The notes beneath the pieces were generated by a model. The model saw nothing but the letters and a program-made list of their open reading frames with translations, was not told the DNA's origin and ran no database searches. Source: Cyanobacteria bacterium PR.3.49 (GTDB taxonomy: Bacteria > Cyanobacteriota > Vampirovibrionia > Obscuribacterales > Obscuribacteraceae). From it: a DNA stretch of 61,020 nucleotides. Both the position numbers and the translations under genes were made by a program. The stretch spans positions 1 to 61,020 of the forward strand of contig PNKB01000008.1 in the NCBI GenBank assembly GCA_013997645.1, in the 5' to 3' direction. Below are positions 53,501 through 61,020 of the stretch, one piece after another; position 1 is the first letter of the stretch, and each line of letters begins with the position of its first letter.

Positions 53501-53525
53501 GTATGTCATACCAATATATAGTATG
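53501..53525 (-). promoter_or_regulatory. Palindromic element upstream of the RecB/Cas4-like gene
   Basis: GTATG-T-CATAC (53501-53511) is a perfect 11-bp palindrome and is followed 9 bp later by another GTATG (53521-53525). The whole lies about 35-60 bp before the start codon, at promoter distance. Read on the minus strand the 16-mer at 53509-53524 has the full inner core of an NrdR box, but no second box lies 31 bp away. A dedicated repressor site is the simplest reading; the protein that binds is unknown. Confidence 0.4.
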
Positions 53526-53946
53526 GCAACAGAAGCGGTCAAATGAAATCACATCTTGACTGCCGTCTTTTTCTCTACAATCAAATCTTGCCCACGCAGT
53601 AGTGAACGAAACCCTCACCAGCACTAGGCTTCAGGCACCAAAAGCGATCCAAAACAACCAAGAAGACATACCCGATCGCTATACGAAAAGAGATCTTCAT
53701 CTATAGATACCGACCAATATTGGCTCACAAAGCGAATTTGATGAATTTATCTTCTCCAGGCGCCGGTAGTCAACAGCCGCACAGGCGCATGCTGAGCGCT
53801 ATTGCCAGTACGGCCGGAAATGTACCGCAACCTATCCTTTAGATAGAATATGTTTTCCGCTGAACTCTTTGGGCCAATATTCCGTCTATAAAAATGTCGC
53901 CCTGAGAATTGCTGCACATACACCTCACGCTCCAAGGTAAACGAAA
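53526..53946. other. Intergenic region upstream of xseA
   Basis: A stretch of 421 bp without a credible ORF between the divergent RecB/Cas4-like and xseA genes. It holds the 10-bp palindrome ATCTATAGAT (53699-53708). It must also hold the xseA promoter, but no convincing -35/-10 pair is visible. Confidence 0.4.
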
Positions 53947-55167
53947 GTGTTCGCCACCCGCGCAGTCGGAATGCAACCTATCACAGTCTCCGAGCTGACT
54001 GTATTGATCAAGGACGTCCTCGAACAACAGTTTGCCTACATCTATGTAGTGGGCGAGGTGTCGAATGCCAAAGTCTACCCGTCCGGTCACTGGTATTTTT
54101 CCTTGAAAGACCAGGACGCGACTCTGCCGTGTGTGTGTTTCAAAAATGCCAATTCTTCCATCAAGTTCAAGCTGGAAGACGGGCTGATGATAGTCGCACG
54201 CGGCAAACTAAGTGTTTATCCTCCACGCGGTTCATATCAAATGATTGTCACCGGACTGGAGCCGGTGGGAATTGGCGAGTGGCAGCTGGCGTTCGACCAA
54301 CTGGCACAAAAACTGGAAAAGGAAGGATTTTTCGCGCCGGAAAGGAAGAGGCCCATTCCAATCTTCCCGCGCAAGATTGGAGTAGTAACCAGCCCGGTTG
54401 GTGCCGCTCTCAGAGACATTCTTCACACGCTGAAGCGGCGTAACCGTTCAGTCAACGTGATTATTTCCCCCTGCAAAGTCCAGGGCGAAGGGAGCGTCGA
54501 AGAAATCGCGCGCGCCATCGCCATTCTTTCGGACATGGAAGACGTCGATGTGATCATCGTCGCACGCGGCGGTGGATCGATAGAAGATCTCTGGTCATTC
54601 AATACGGAGCTTGTGGCGCGGGCAGTTCTTTCCGCATCCGTTCCGGTCATCTCTGGAGTAGGGCACGAAACCGACGTCACCATCTGCGATCTGGTTGCCG
54701 ACATGCGCGCTCCTACACCCACGGCCGCAGCCGAGCTGGTCGCCAAAGGGACTGTAGAGCTTATGGACAAGTGGGGGCTTCTCGATCGCAGATTGAATTC
54801 CCTGATGACGGAAAAGCTGGCTGCCGTGCGGCGGCAGGTGGAAAGACTGAGCCCGCTCAATTCATTGATACGCTATGCAGACAGGCTGAAGCATCTGAAA
54901 GAAAGAGTGGTGTCACGCCGGCAGACTCTCAATTCCCGGCTCGACATGCAGTTTTCAGCCGCCCAGCACCGGCTCAAGACAAGCCGGGAAAAGCTGATGG
55001 CACTGAGCACCTTGAATGTGCTCAGTCGCGGATTTTCAGTGTTGAGAAAAGCGGACAAGTCCGTGGTGCGATCTTTCAGTGAAGTAAAACCGGGCGAAAA
55101 ACTGGAAGCTTTGCTGCATGAGGGCAAATTGAAAATCACAATCGAATCAGTCGAAGAAAAATGGTGA
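53947..55167 (+). CDS. xseA: Exodeoxyribonuclease VII large subunit
   Basis: A 406-residue subunit that, with XseB, degrades single-stranded DNA from both ends. An OB-fold domain (about residues 10-110, ITVSEL, VVGEVSNAK, GHWYFSLKD) binds DNA. The catalytic domain has IGVVTSPVGAALRD, the nuclease motif GGGSIEDLW and PVISGVGHETD. The C-terminal part is a long coiled coil. GTG at 53947 has AAGG 9 nt upstream; ATG at 53971 starts closer to the family norm, so the first eight residues are uncertain. The next gene is xseB, 22 bp downstream. Confidence 0.96.
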   Translation: MFATRAVGMQPITVSELTVLIKDVLEQQFAYIYVVGEVSNAKVYPSGHWYFSLKDQDATLPCVCFKNANSSIKFKLEDGLMIVARGKLSVYPPRGSYQMIVTGLEPVGIGEWQLAFDQLAQKLEKEGFFAPERKRPIPIFPRKIGVVTSPVGAALRDILHTLKRRNRSVNVIISPCKVQGEGSVEEIARAIAILSDMEDVDVIIVARGGGSIEDLWSFNTELVARAVLSASVPVISGVGHETDVTICDLVADMRAPTPTAAAELVAKGTVELMDKWGLLDRRLNSLMTEKLAAVRRQVERLSPLNSLIRYADRLKHLKERVVSRRQTLNSRLDMQFSAAQHRLKTSREKLMALSTLNVLSRGFSVLRKADKSVVRSFSEVKPGEKLEALLHEGKLKITIESVEEKW

Positions 55168-55189
55168 CATAAGGCAGGAGGTGAGCAAA

Positions 55190-55438
55190 ATGACCAAGAC
55201 CATCGATTTCGAAACTTCATTGAAGGAACTCGAACAAGTAGTTTCAGAGCTGGACGGCGAAATAAAACTTGAACGCGCCCTCAGTCTTTTCGAGCGGGGC
55301 ATGGAATTGAGCACCCAATTAGAATCGTTTTTGAAAGTTGCTGAGCAAAAGGTGGAAATTCTTCGCCGACAAGCTGACGGCTCACATTCATCCGAAGCAT
55401 TTGACGATAAAAATCTGGAAAATTCCGGCGACCAATAA
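55190..55438 (+). CDS. xseB: Exodeoxyribonuclease VII small subunit
   Basis: An 82-residue all-helical subunit, typical in length and wording (FETSLKELEQVVSELD, LSLFERGMEL). Several copies wrap the coiled coil of XseA. The ATG at 55190 has GGAGG 8 nt upstream; a GTG at 55181 overlaps that Shine-Dalgarno and is rejected. It is co-transcribed with xseA. Confidence 0.95.
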   Translation: MTKTIDFETSLKELEQVVSELDGEIKLERALSLFERGMELSTQLESFLKVAEQKVEILRRQADGSHSSEAFDDKNLENSGDQ

Positions 55439-55548
55439 AGTTCCGCCCATTGGGCGCAACTATGAAACCATGCCGTTTTCAGGCGACAGCAATTTTTCCA
55501 ATTCAAGCGAAAGCCTGACTAAATGCGGGAAATCGTCGCAATAAATGA

Positions 55549-55612
55549 TTTTTGGGGTTCACCCCAAAAACCGAAAACCCTATCCAGTTCAGGGTCTCCC
55601 CCACGCGGGGGA
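55549..55612 (+). terminator. Three hairpins in a row after xseB
   Basis: Consecutive stems: TTTTTGGGGT/ACCCCAAAAA (55549-55570, 10 bp, 2-nt loop), ACCCT/AGGGT (55577-55595) and TCCCCC/GGGGGA (55597-55612, 6 bp, 4-nt loop). A perfect -35 TTGACA follows at 55616-55621, with only a poor -10. The rest of 55439-55756 shows no gene. Best read as the xseAB transcript end, with the TadG-like gene promoter beginning after it; a structured leader RNA is the alternative. Confidence 0.45.
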
Positions 55613-55756
55613 TTCTTGACAGACATCCTGAGCGAAAGTTAAGCTTGATACATGCAGCGGAGTCAGGCCGATTTTGCCAGGGTGCTGCCAACTTCAGACG
55701 TTCGTCTCTTACTCGGACCGGACACTCACCGACCAACATATTACGGGTGAAGAAAA

Positions 55757-57676
55757 ATGCGAAAAATTGTGAGGGGCCATTTGCCAGTTTTGCCGGAAGG
55801 CAGGCGGCAGCGGGGCAATATGATCGCACTTGTAGCGGCCATATGTGCCGGTTTGTTGGTTGCTCTGCTTCTGTTTGCTCTAGCGTATACACGGCTTTTG
55901 GGCGGCAATCAGGAACAGAAAACCGCTATTGAAGCTGCTTCACTTGCAGCTGCCAAAGATCTTGGACGAATCGTCATGAAAGACGATCACTTCGGTTGGG
56001 TCAGCTTGTCCGACTATGCACCGACCGGTGCTATGACTAAGGCTCCGGACGGTTTTTTGCAGCCCGTATACAGCATAAATACTATCCTCGCTTCAATCCG
56101 ACTCGATCTGATCATGGCTGATCAAGTAACTGCAGCGACAGGCGCAAATACCTCGATGCTGACATGGAGAAATCTGGCAAACAGAGACTATACAGCCGCG
56201 ATGACTGCAAAGGACAATCTCACCAATCTTTTGCAAAACTCGCTTTTGCCTGGTGGCGATCCCAATGCAAAAGATATTCAAGGCAATCTCGTTCAGCCGT
56301 ACAACAGCGCTGAAGAAGCATACAAACAAAACAATATGAGACAAACCAGCGGCTCTTACGTCAATGGTTCGCTCAAATTGTCTCTCGGTTGTCTGGAAGG
56401 CGGTTCGGAAACCACCGTTAAAATCCCCACACCAAATTCCAAAGCCGCTCTGGGTGGCGCACCTACACAAAACGGGAAGTACATGTCGTATACGAATTAT
56501 CAGTACGACGGAAAAGACTTCATCTTCACTGCTACAGGTTCGACCATCAAATTGGTTGATACAAAAAATTTCAAGAAAACTCTTGGACTGCCCTATTACA
56601 TACCGTCAATCGTAATGGCAGAAGCAGACCAAAAAGTTTTTGAAAACGGCGACACGTCAAAACCGGCACGCATCCTTCACGCCGTTTCCTGTGCGCAATC
56701 AGCTTGCGTTCCGGATCCCAGACCGGCTCCTGGTATGTTCATTGCCGATTTTGTCGACGGTCAAGTGCCGAAGTCTATCGACAGACCATCCGATCTTCTC
56801 AATCAAAGCCAATTAGTTGGCGGTCCCAACCCTGCGACCATGAAGACGCCCATTGGTGGAGACTACAACGGACCAGGCAGCACAGGTACTCTGACATCCG
56901 ACACATCGCTTGGTTCTTCCTCTTTGCCTCCGGCAAGCGGGTTGGCAGCGGCGATTCATGACTGGTTGAGACAAGGTGGACACAAAGTCAATATAGATTC
57001 TGTTATCGCCATGCTCAACGGAGCAGGTTTGCCGTCAGGCAAATTCATGCCCAACAAAATGTACAGATGGATCATCGACAAAGACGGAAATATTCAGGTC
57101 AGCGAAAGCAATGCTTCCAAAGAACCATACATTGCCGTTGCCGAAAACCAACTGTATATGGAATGCACCGACGCGATGGACGAAGTTGATGCCACATCCC
57201 CTACTGGCAAAACTTCACCCTGGGCCGTCTATATGAAAGACGAATGCCGCAAGTGGGGCGAAGTGGCAGGCGGCCAACACGCTGGTCAACCGCTTTCAGT
57301 TGACGGAACTCCTCTTGGTGCTTATGACTACTCCGAAAAATGGATCACCTGCTTACCGCAAGCTTTGCCTGATACGGCAATTGCTATGAACGGCAAGAGC
57401 GGCACCGTTAAGCTCGGAGATCTGGGTGCCGTAGTTTCCGGTGCTAACGACAGGAGCGGTGGAACAATTGCCACCACATCCAGCACGGTTCACCGGCTCG
57501 ACGACTTTGCCGAACCGGGTGTCATGGGACTTAACTACCAGTACACAGCAGGTTCTCCAGCCGGCGGCGTTATGCCGAACGTATACCTGAAAAACGGTGC
57601 GGTAATATCTGTTCGATTCAGGATGGAATGGGCGAACGTTGCCACACCGACTGTAGAAGGTCATATCAAGAAATGA
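55757..57676 (+). CDS. TadG-like (Flp pilus-associated) protein
   Basis: A 639-residue protein. The first 60 residues match the TadG-like N-terminal domain: RRQRGN, a membrane helix (about 21-46) and then EQKTAIEAASLAAAKDL, the amphipathic segment usual in TadE/TadG minor pilins. The long extracytoplasmic part (about 60-639) is polar with several Cys and no motif I know. The Tad locus itself (ATPases, secretin) is not here. It ends at a strong bidirectional terminator. The start has only GGGTGA upstream. A role in surface attachment or export is inferred. Confidence 0.75.
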   Translation: MRKIVRGHLPVLPEGRRQRGNMIALVAAICAGLLVALLLFALAYTRLLGGNQEQKTAIEAASLAAAKDLGRIVMKDDHFGWVSLSDYAPTGAMTKAPDGFLQPVYSINTILASIRLDLIMADQVTAATGANTSMLTWRNLANRDYTAAMTAKDNLTNLLQNSLLPGGDPNAKDIQGNLVQPYNSAEEAYKQNNMRQTSGSYVNGSLKLSLGCLEGGSETTVKIPTPNSKAALGGAPTQNGKYMSYTNYQYDGKDFIFTATGSTIKLVDTKNFKKTLGLPYYIPSIVMAEADQKVFENGDTSKPARILHAVSCAQSACVPDPRPAPGMFIADFVDGQVPKSIDRPSDLLNQSQLVGGPNPATMKTPIGGDYNGPGSTGTLTSDTSLGSSSLPPASGLAAAIHDWLRQGGHKVNIDSVIAMLNGAGLPSGKFMPNKMYRWIIDKDGNIQVSESNASKEPYIAVAENQLYMECTDAMDEVDATSPTGKTSPWAVYMKDECRKWGEVAGGQHAGQPLSVDGTPLGAYDYSEKWITCLPQALPDTAIAMNGKSGTVKLGDLGAVVSGANDRSGGTIATTSSTVHRLDDFAEPGVMGLNYQYTAGSPAGGVMPNVYLKNGAVISVRFRMEWANVATPTVEGHIKK

Positions 57677-57725
57677 GGATTTAACCCACCAAACGCACAA
57701 CAAGATCCCCCAACTCGGGACGGTA

Positions 57726-57751
57726 AAAGAGCCAGGCGTACCTGGCTCTTT
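57726..57751. terminator. Bidirectional intrinsic terminator
   Basis: AAAGAGCCAGG (57726-57736) and CCTGGCTCTTT (57741-57751) form a perfect 11-bp stem with a 4-nt loop. T-rich tracts follow on both strands (TTTCACTTTT on plus, CTCTTTTACC on minus). It serves the TadG-like gene and the converging operon; the last base of the stem is the last base of that operon's stop codon. Confidence 0.9.
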
Positions 57752-58479
57752 CACTTTTGAAGAGTTGAATTTTCGGCTTGCACACTGGCAAATGCATCTT
57801 CAATCGTTTCATCGACTTTCTCACGACGATCTTCGGACTTGCATAACTGATCGTATTTCGATGAGACTTTTTCGGCCTCGCCTGCCATCTTAGCTCGATA
57901 ATATGCACCTATTTCTTCGCCGGCAAATTGCAGGGCGTTGCTCAAGGCCAACTTTCGATCTTTGCCTATGCCTTCAAAACGTTTTTCAAAAGCTTTTTTA
58001 GCAGCTTCAGTCGCAGTTGACCTGGCATCAGCATAAATACGGCGGCATATTTTCACATGTCCATTTTCATGCTCACGGACATATTTTGGCGCATCGGCGC
58101 TGATGTATGACGTGACAGGCAGTGCAAGGTTCAAGCGGCAAGACGTTATCTCCACCCAAACGTGATAGCCGTTTTCCCTGTCATCCTTGTCATTTTTTTC
58201 GTCAACTATGGAAAAACCAAGTTCGGGAATAATGCTGAAAGCGCAATCCGTGCGCGCCGTTTCGTGGTCGCCGGCAGCGACATTCATTTTTTTTGCAATA
58301 ACGTTGGATATGGTTTCTACCTTCACCACAGGCGGTTGCACAGAAATTTCCGCTTGTGGCTTTGCGCTTTTTGCACCAACTTGAGCTGTCGGTTTTGCAC
58401 ACGAACAAATTGTTCCTGCCGCCAAAAACGCCAGCGCCACGCCACCCCAATCGATGCTTTTTGGATGCTTCGGCATCAT
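57751..58479 (-). CDS. Putative lipoprotein with HExxH motif (DUF922-like)
   Basis: A 242-residue exported protein, last in the exporter operon. The signal region (about 10-27, GGVALAFLAAGTICSC) ends in a lipobox-like ICSC with Cys27 as possible lipid anchor. After an acidic region comes YVREHENGHVKICRRIYADAR, with HENGH (His137, Glu138, His141) in the HExxH form of zinc peptidases. Its surroundings resemble the HEQGHFDI segment of DUF922, a family of predicted secreted zinc proteases. Catalysis is unproven. The start overlaps the previous stop (ATGA). Confidence 0.62.
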   Translation of the reverse strand: MMPKHPKSIDWGGVALAFLAAGTICSCAKPTAQVGAKSAKPQAEISVQPPVVKVETISNVIAKKMNVAAGDHETARTDCAFSIIPELGFSIVDEKNDKDDRENGYHVWVEITSCRLNLALPVTSYISADAPKYVREHENGHVKICRRIYADARSTATEAAKKAFEKRFEGIGKDRKLALSNALQFAGEEIGAYYRAKMAGEAEKVSSKYDQLCKSEDRREKVDETIEDAFASVQAENSTLQK

Positions 58480-59219
58480 TCTGCTTTTACTGAAAAATCA
58501 TCGAAATAAACCAGGCTGTCAGCCTTCGACCACAATCCGATGCGCCCATCAATCGGTTCATTATGATCGTAGTCGAAAACCAGATTGCCGTTCATAGTAG
58601 CTTGGATTTTCTTGCCGCGCACGGTCATAGAAAGCGCAAACCACTGACCGGGTGGAGTATTGATTTTATAAACCCATTTGACCGGACTGCGCTTTCCCTG
58701 CACATACTTCCACAAAACAATATTGTTCTCCAGGCAGTTGGCCCGCAGTATTAGATAATCGCCGTTTGGTTTCAAATTGAAAGCAATGCCGGCACATTGA
58801 TCTATTCGACCGGCAACACCTTTGAATCGAAAGGAGATTTCCCCGCCTTTGAAATTGTCGACAGTTTTGCAAACTGTCAAAGGAAAGTAGGCAAACGTTT
58901 GCACTCGATCGAGAAATTCGGCATAGCGAGCCCCGTAAAGAGCCCGAGACTTGTCGGCAATACCGACCGACACTTTGCCTTTTGACCACTTGCGTCCATC
59001 CACGCAATAGACTTTATTGCCTTTGTCATCGCTGACATACCAGTCACCTACCATCGAGGCAAATGCTTTCGGCTCTTGTCCCGGCTTGTCTTTTTCAAAA
59101 TCGTCCTTATAGACTTTTACTGCCGGTGCAGCAGCGAAACCAGGCAGGGACACAAGAAAGAAGACCAAGGCGCTCCAGGCGGCGGACATCTGTTTATCAA
59201 TTCCTCTGGCATCAAACAT
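58476..59219 (-). CDS. Secreted LamG/concanavalin-like domain protein
   Basis: A 247-residue protein with a signal peptide (hydrophobic core SALVFFLVSLPGFAAA). The mature part opens KVYKDDFEKDKPG and continues in an all-beta run ending YFDDFSVKA. GGEISFRFKG, GIAFNLKPNGDYLILR, WFALSMTVRGKKI and DGRIGLWSKADS are typical of the jelly-roll domains (DUF1080/LamG type) that bind or cleave sugars. No catalytic motif can be named. It overlaps the permease gene by 8 bp and the following gene by 4, so all are translated together. The ATG at 59189 (MSAAWSAL) is an alternative start. Confidence 0.7.
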   Translation of the reverse strand: MFDARGIDKQMSAAWSALVFFLVSLPGFAAAPAVKVYKDDFEKDKPGQEPKAFASMVGDWYVSDDKGNKVYCVDGRKWSKGKVSVGIADKSRALYGARYAEFLDRVQTFAYFPLTVCKTVDNFKGGEISFRFKGVAGRIDQCAGIAFNLKPNGDYLILRANCLENNIVLWKYVQGKRSPVKWVYKINTPPGQWFALSMTVRGKKIQATMNGNLVFDYDHNEPIDGRIGLWSKADSLVYFDDFSVKAE

Positions 59220-60570
59220 AATTTACGCTGCCCCTTTTCTGCTTTAGCAATTTTTGCAAGGCGAACCATAGCAAAACAATAAAAGTCGGCATTAATACAT
59301 AGAATAAAAACCGAAACTTACTCGCATCACCTTTGATTGGATGCCCCGGGTACGGAGAATCAACTTCTCCTTCCAAGCGGGTGCCGGTTAGGAAATGCAG
59401 GACCTCCAGAGCCCGACGCGCTCCCACATCATGGATCTGCAAACGCACCCCATTGTAATCGTAGTTGATTTCGCCGTAGCGCGGATCTTCTATGCCGTTA
59501 GGACCTGGTTCTTTAGGTTTTACATAAACGACCTTGAAATCTTTGACGACACGCCTGAGCTTACTCAGGAAAGTTCTCTCGTAATCTACTGCCAGTGAAT
59601 CATCCGGATCGAGGTGAATTTCGATTCTCAAAGGCTTATTGAGCTTTCTCAATTCTGCTTCGTTTTGCGGATGAAATGAGTTGATTCTATTTTCGCTGTA
59701 ATCCTTGAAATAGAAGCTTTCGTGAGCAATGAAGGCAGCAATCGAAACGCCCACCATGAGCAGCAATGATTTGGAAAATTTCTGCTGCAGGTTGTCCGCG
59801 GCCCTAAGCCAAATAGCAGACAGCAAGAGGAAAGCCATAGAGGCTGTGAGAAAGCCGAGAACGGTTTGCAAACTGAATAGTGCGGATTCGAAAAGGCGCA
59901 GATGAGCGGTCATGGAAAGCCAGCTTACAGAGTTAAGTGTGCTCTGATTCTGCCCGGCGAATTCGAGCACCCAGGAAGAAATAGTAAAAGTGAGAGTGAC
60001 GATTGCAGCCGTCTGGGGAGAATCCGTCACAGCCACTGAGAAAAATGCTATCGATGCGATCAGCAAGGCAAAGAGGAAATGTCCAAGGACAAGAACGAGT
60101 ATCTCCTGAGAATTCCAATAACCACCCATAGAGTGCCAGGCCGCTATTGCCGCTGCGGCAGGCAGAAGGGAGACCGTGAAAGCGAGCAAGGCCGTTATGA
60201 CTTTTACGAATATAGGCGCTAACAGACTGGGAGTAACTTGCAATAGGAATTTCAGCGAACCAAATTGTTTTTCAACACCGAGCAGCCTGATTGCCACAAA
60301 AGGAAAGAGAAAAACTTCGCTCATGTACATGGCGCTGAATGTAGGTACGACCACCCCTTCGAGCGGGCTGAGCCGGCCGAGCAAAAGCTCATTGCCCATA
60401 ATCGACTCGCCGGCATTGCCATAGAGGAAGACCGCTTCCATAAAGCTGAAACCGACCAATGGACAAAGAACAACCAGCATCACCCAAAATGATTTTGTGG
60501 CGATAAGCTCACGCAATTCTTTGCAAAACAGCGCGTTCACCATAGGCAGTGTCAAAGCTTCCTTGCTCAT
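59212..60570 (-). CDS. ABC-2 type permease with GldG-like extracytoplasmic domain
   Basis: A 452-residue membrane protein. About six N-terminal membrane helices (residues about 20-270) are of ABC-2 type. A further helix (MVGVSIAAFIAHESFYF) leads to a soluble domain (about 300-410) beginning RINSFHPQNEAELRKL with LRIEIHLDPDD, which resembles the GldG/ABC-auxiliary domain of gliding-type transporters. A last helix (FYVLMPTFIVLLWFAL) closes it. The ATG at 60570 overlaps the ATPase stop (ATGA); a longer frame to 60669 is not supported. It probably exports or remodels an envelope component with the linked ATPase. Confidence 0.82.
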   Translation of the reverse strand: MSKEALTLPMVNALFCKELRELIATKSFWVMLVVLCPLVGFSFMEAVFLYGNAGESIMGNELLLGRLSPLEGVVVPTFSAMYMSEVFLFPFVAIRLLGVEKQFGSLKFLLQVTPSLLAPIFVKVITALLAFTVSLLPAAAAIAAWHSMGGYWNSQEILVLVLGHFLFALLIASIAFFSVAVTDSPQTAAIVTLTFTISSWVLEFAGQNQSTLNSVSWLSMTAHLRLFESALFSLQTVLGFLTASMAFLLLSAIWLRAADNLQQKFSKSLLLMVGVSIAAFIAHESFYFKDYSENRINSFHPQNEAELRKLNKPLRIEIHLDPDDSLAVDYERTFLSKLRRVVKDFKVVYVKPKEPGPNGIEDPRYGEINYDYNGVRLQIHDVGARRALEVLHFLTGTRLEGEVDSPYPGHPIKGDASKFRFLFYVLMPTFIVLLWFALQKLLKQKRGSVNYV

Positions 60571-61020
60571 ATAAGAGAGACGAAAATCTCCTCCAGACTG
60601 CCTTTCTGCAAACCGGCCTTCTCCTGCAAATGCGCCAGACTGCCGCATCCCAAAATCTGTCCCTGACATATAAGCAGGAATTGATCGGCAATTCTTTCTG
60701 CATCGGCTATCTGGTGAATGGACAAAACCAGCGTTCTTCCTTTGGCTCTTTCGTCCTTGAGTATGGTGACGACTTCCTTTGTTTGTTTGAGGTCCAGTCC
60801 TTCAAAAGGTTCATCAAGCAAAAGTATTGGTGCCTGGGACAGCAACCCTATGGCTATCAACAAACGTTTTTGATAGCCGCGCGACAGTTCTTTGGATGTC
60901 TTTGCCAGTACGCTCTCAATTCTCAATCGCTCGATTATTTCATCCAGTCTTTCCTTTTTCACTGAAAGCATTGACTGAAAAAACTTGAGCGTTGAATAGA
61001 CTCCATGATCGGGATATGGC
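60567..61020 (-). CDS. ABC transporter ATPase, 5' end outside the window
   Basis: C-terminal part (about 151 residues) of an ABC ATPase; the frame stays open to the window edge, and the upstream residues YPDHGVYSTLKFF are typical of the segment before the signature. The signature motif is ELSRGYQKR, Walker B is ILLLDEPFEGLD and the switch histidine is in VLSIHQ. Walker A lies beyond the edge. It powers the permease encoded by the next gene, to which it is coupled by a 4-bp overlap. It is the first visible gene of a four-gene operon. Confidence 0.9.
   Translation of the reverse strand, partial: PYPDHGVYSTLKFFQSMLSVKKERLDEIIERLRIESVLAKTSKELSRGYQKRLLIAIGLLSQAPILLLDEPFEGLDLKQTKEVVTILKDERAKGRTLVLSIHQIADAERIADQFLLICQGQILGCGSLAHLQEKAGLQKGSLEEIFVSLI

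Overview
The window carries about 50 protein genes, one tRNA and several readable control signals on a dense chromosome of roughly even base composition. It has no phage, transposase, integrase, plasmid or CRISPR signal. Envelope features (a TonB-type C-terminal domain, many signal peptides, a TadG-like protein, LysM and EF-hand proteins) and a recurring set of large lineage-specific proteins would fit a non-photosynthetic member of the Cyanobacteria lineage (Melainabacteria/Vampirovibrionia, Obscuribacterales-like). That placement is inference from gene style only; nothing seen here proves it.

Layout. 1-5.1 kb: a membrane TPR-like protein, an EF-hand/LysM protein, a small protein and a histidine kinase/response regulator pair. 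5.1-10.4 kb: an ArnT-like glycosyltransferase, a large unknown protein with a possible HD-type core, and a LysM-SGNH hydrolase. 10.4-17.5 kb: PhzF-like isomerase, transketolase, M1 aminopeptidase, a protein made of four GspE-N-like repeats, and tRNA-Glu with its own promoter and terminator. 17.8-23.7 kb: YhcC-type radical SAM protein, a small membrane protein, ROK sugar kinase, phosphodiester glycosidase and glyQ. 24-30.4 kb: a MoxR/DUF58/transglutaminase operon followed by an AAA ATPase. 30.6-38.3 kb: a TonB-domain protein, two EF-hand paralogues, a second regulator/kinase pair and two unknown proteins. 38.3-43.6 kb: ComEC without its hydrolase domain, a secreted protein and a 960-residue repeat-bearing protein.

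43.8-47.8 kb is a deoxynucleotide block: class II ribonucleotide reductase, then dCTP deaminase, with a thioredoxin-reductase-like ferredoxin/flavodoxin-NADP reductase upstream. The reductase promoter has a consensus -10 and two NrdR-like boxes 31 bp apart, the arrangement known for NrdR repression. 48-53.5 kb: aldo/keto reductase, a histidine-rich membrane protein, a coiled-coil protein, imidazolonepropionase and a RecB/Cas4-like protein with an altered active site. 53.9-57.7 kb: xseA-xseB and a TadG-like protein. 57.7-61 kb: a tightly overlapping minus-strand operon of an ABC-2 type exporter (ATPase cut by the window edge, permease with a GldG-like extracytoplasmic domain), a LamG-like secreted protein and a putative HExxH lipoprotein.

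The best candidates for something undescribed are the 57.7-61 kb exporter operon, the EF-hand module family whose members have hairpins close to their ribosome binding sites, and the RecB/Cas4-like protein with its own palindromic promoter element. Functions are assigned from visible motifs and knowledge of families; no database search was possible.
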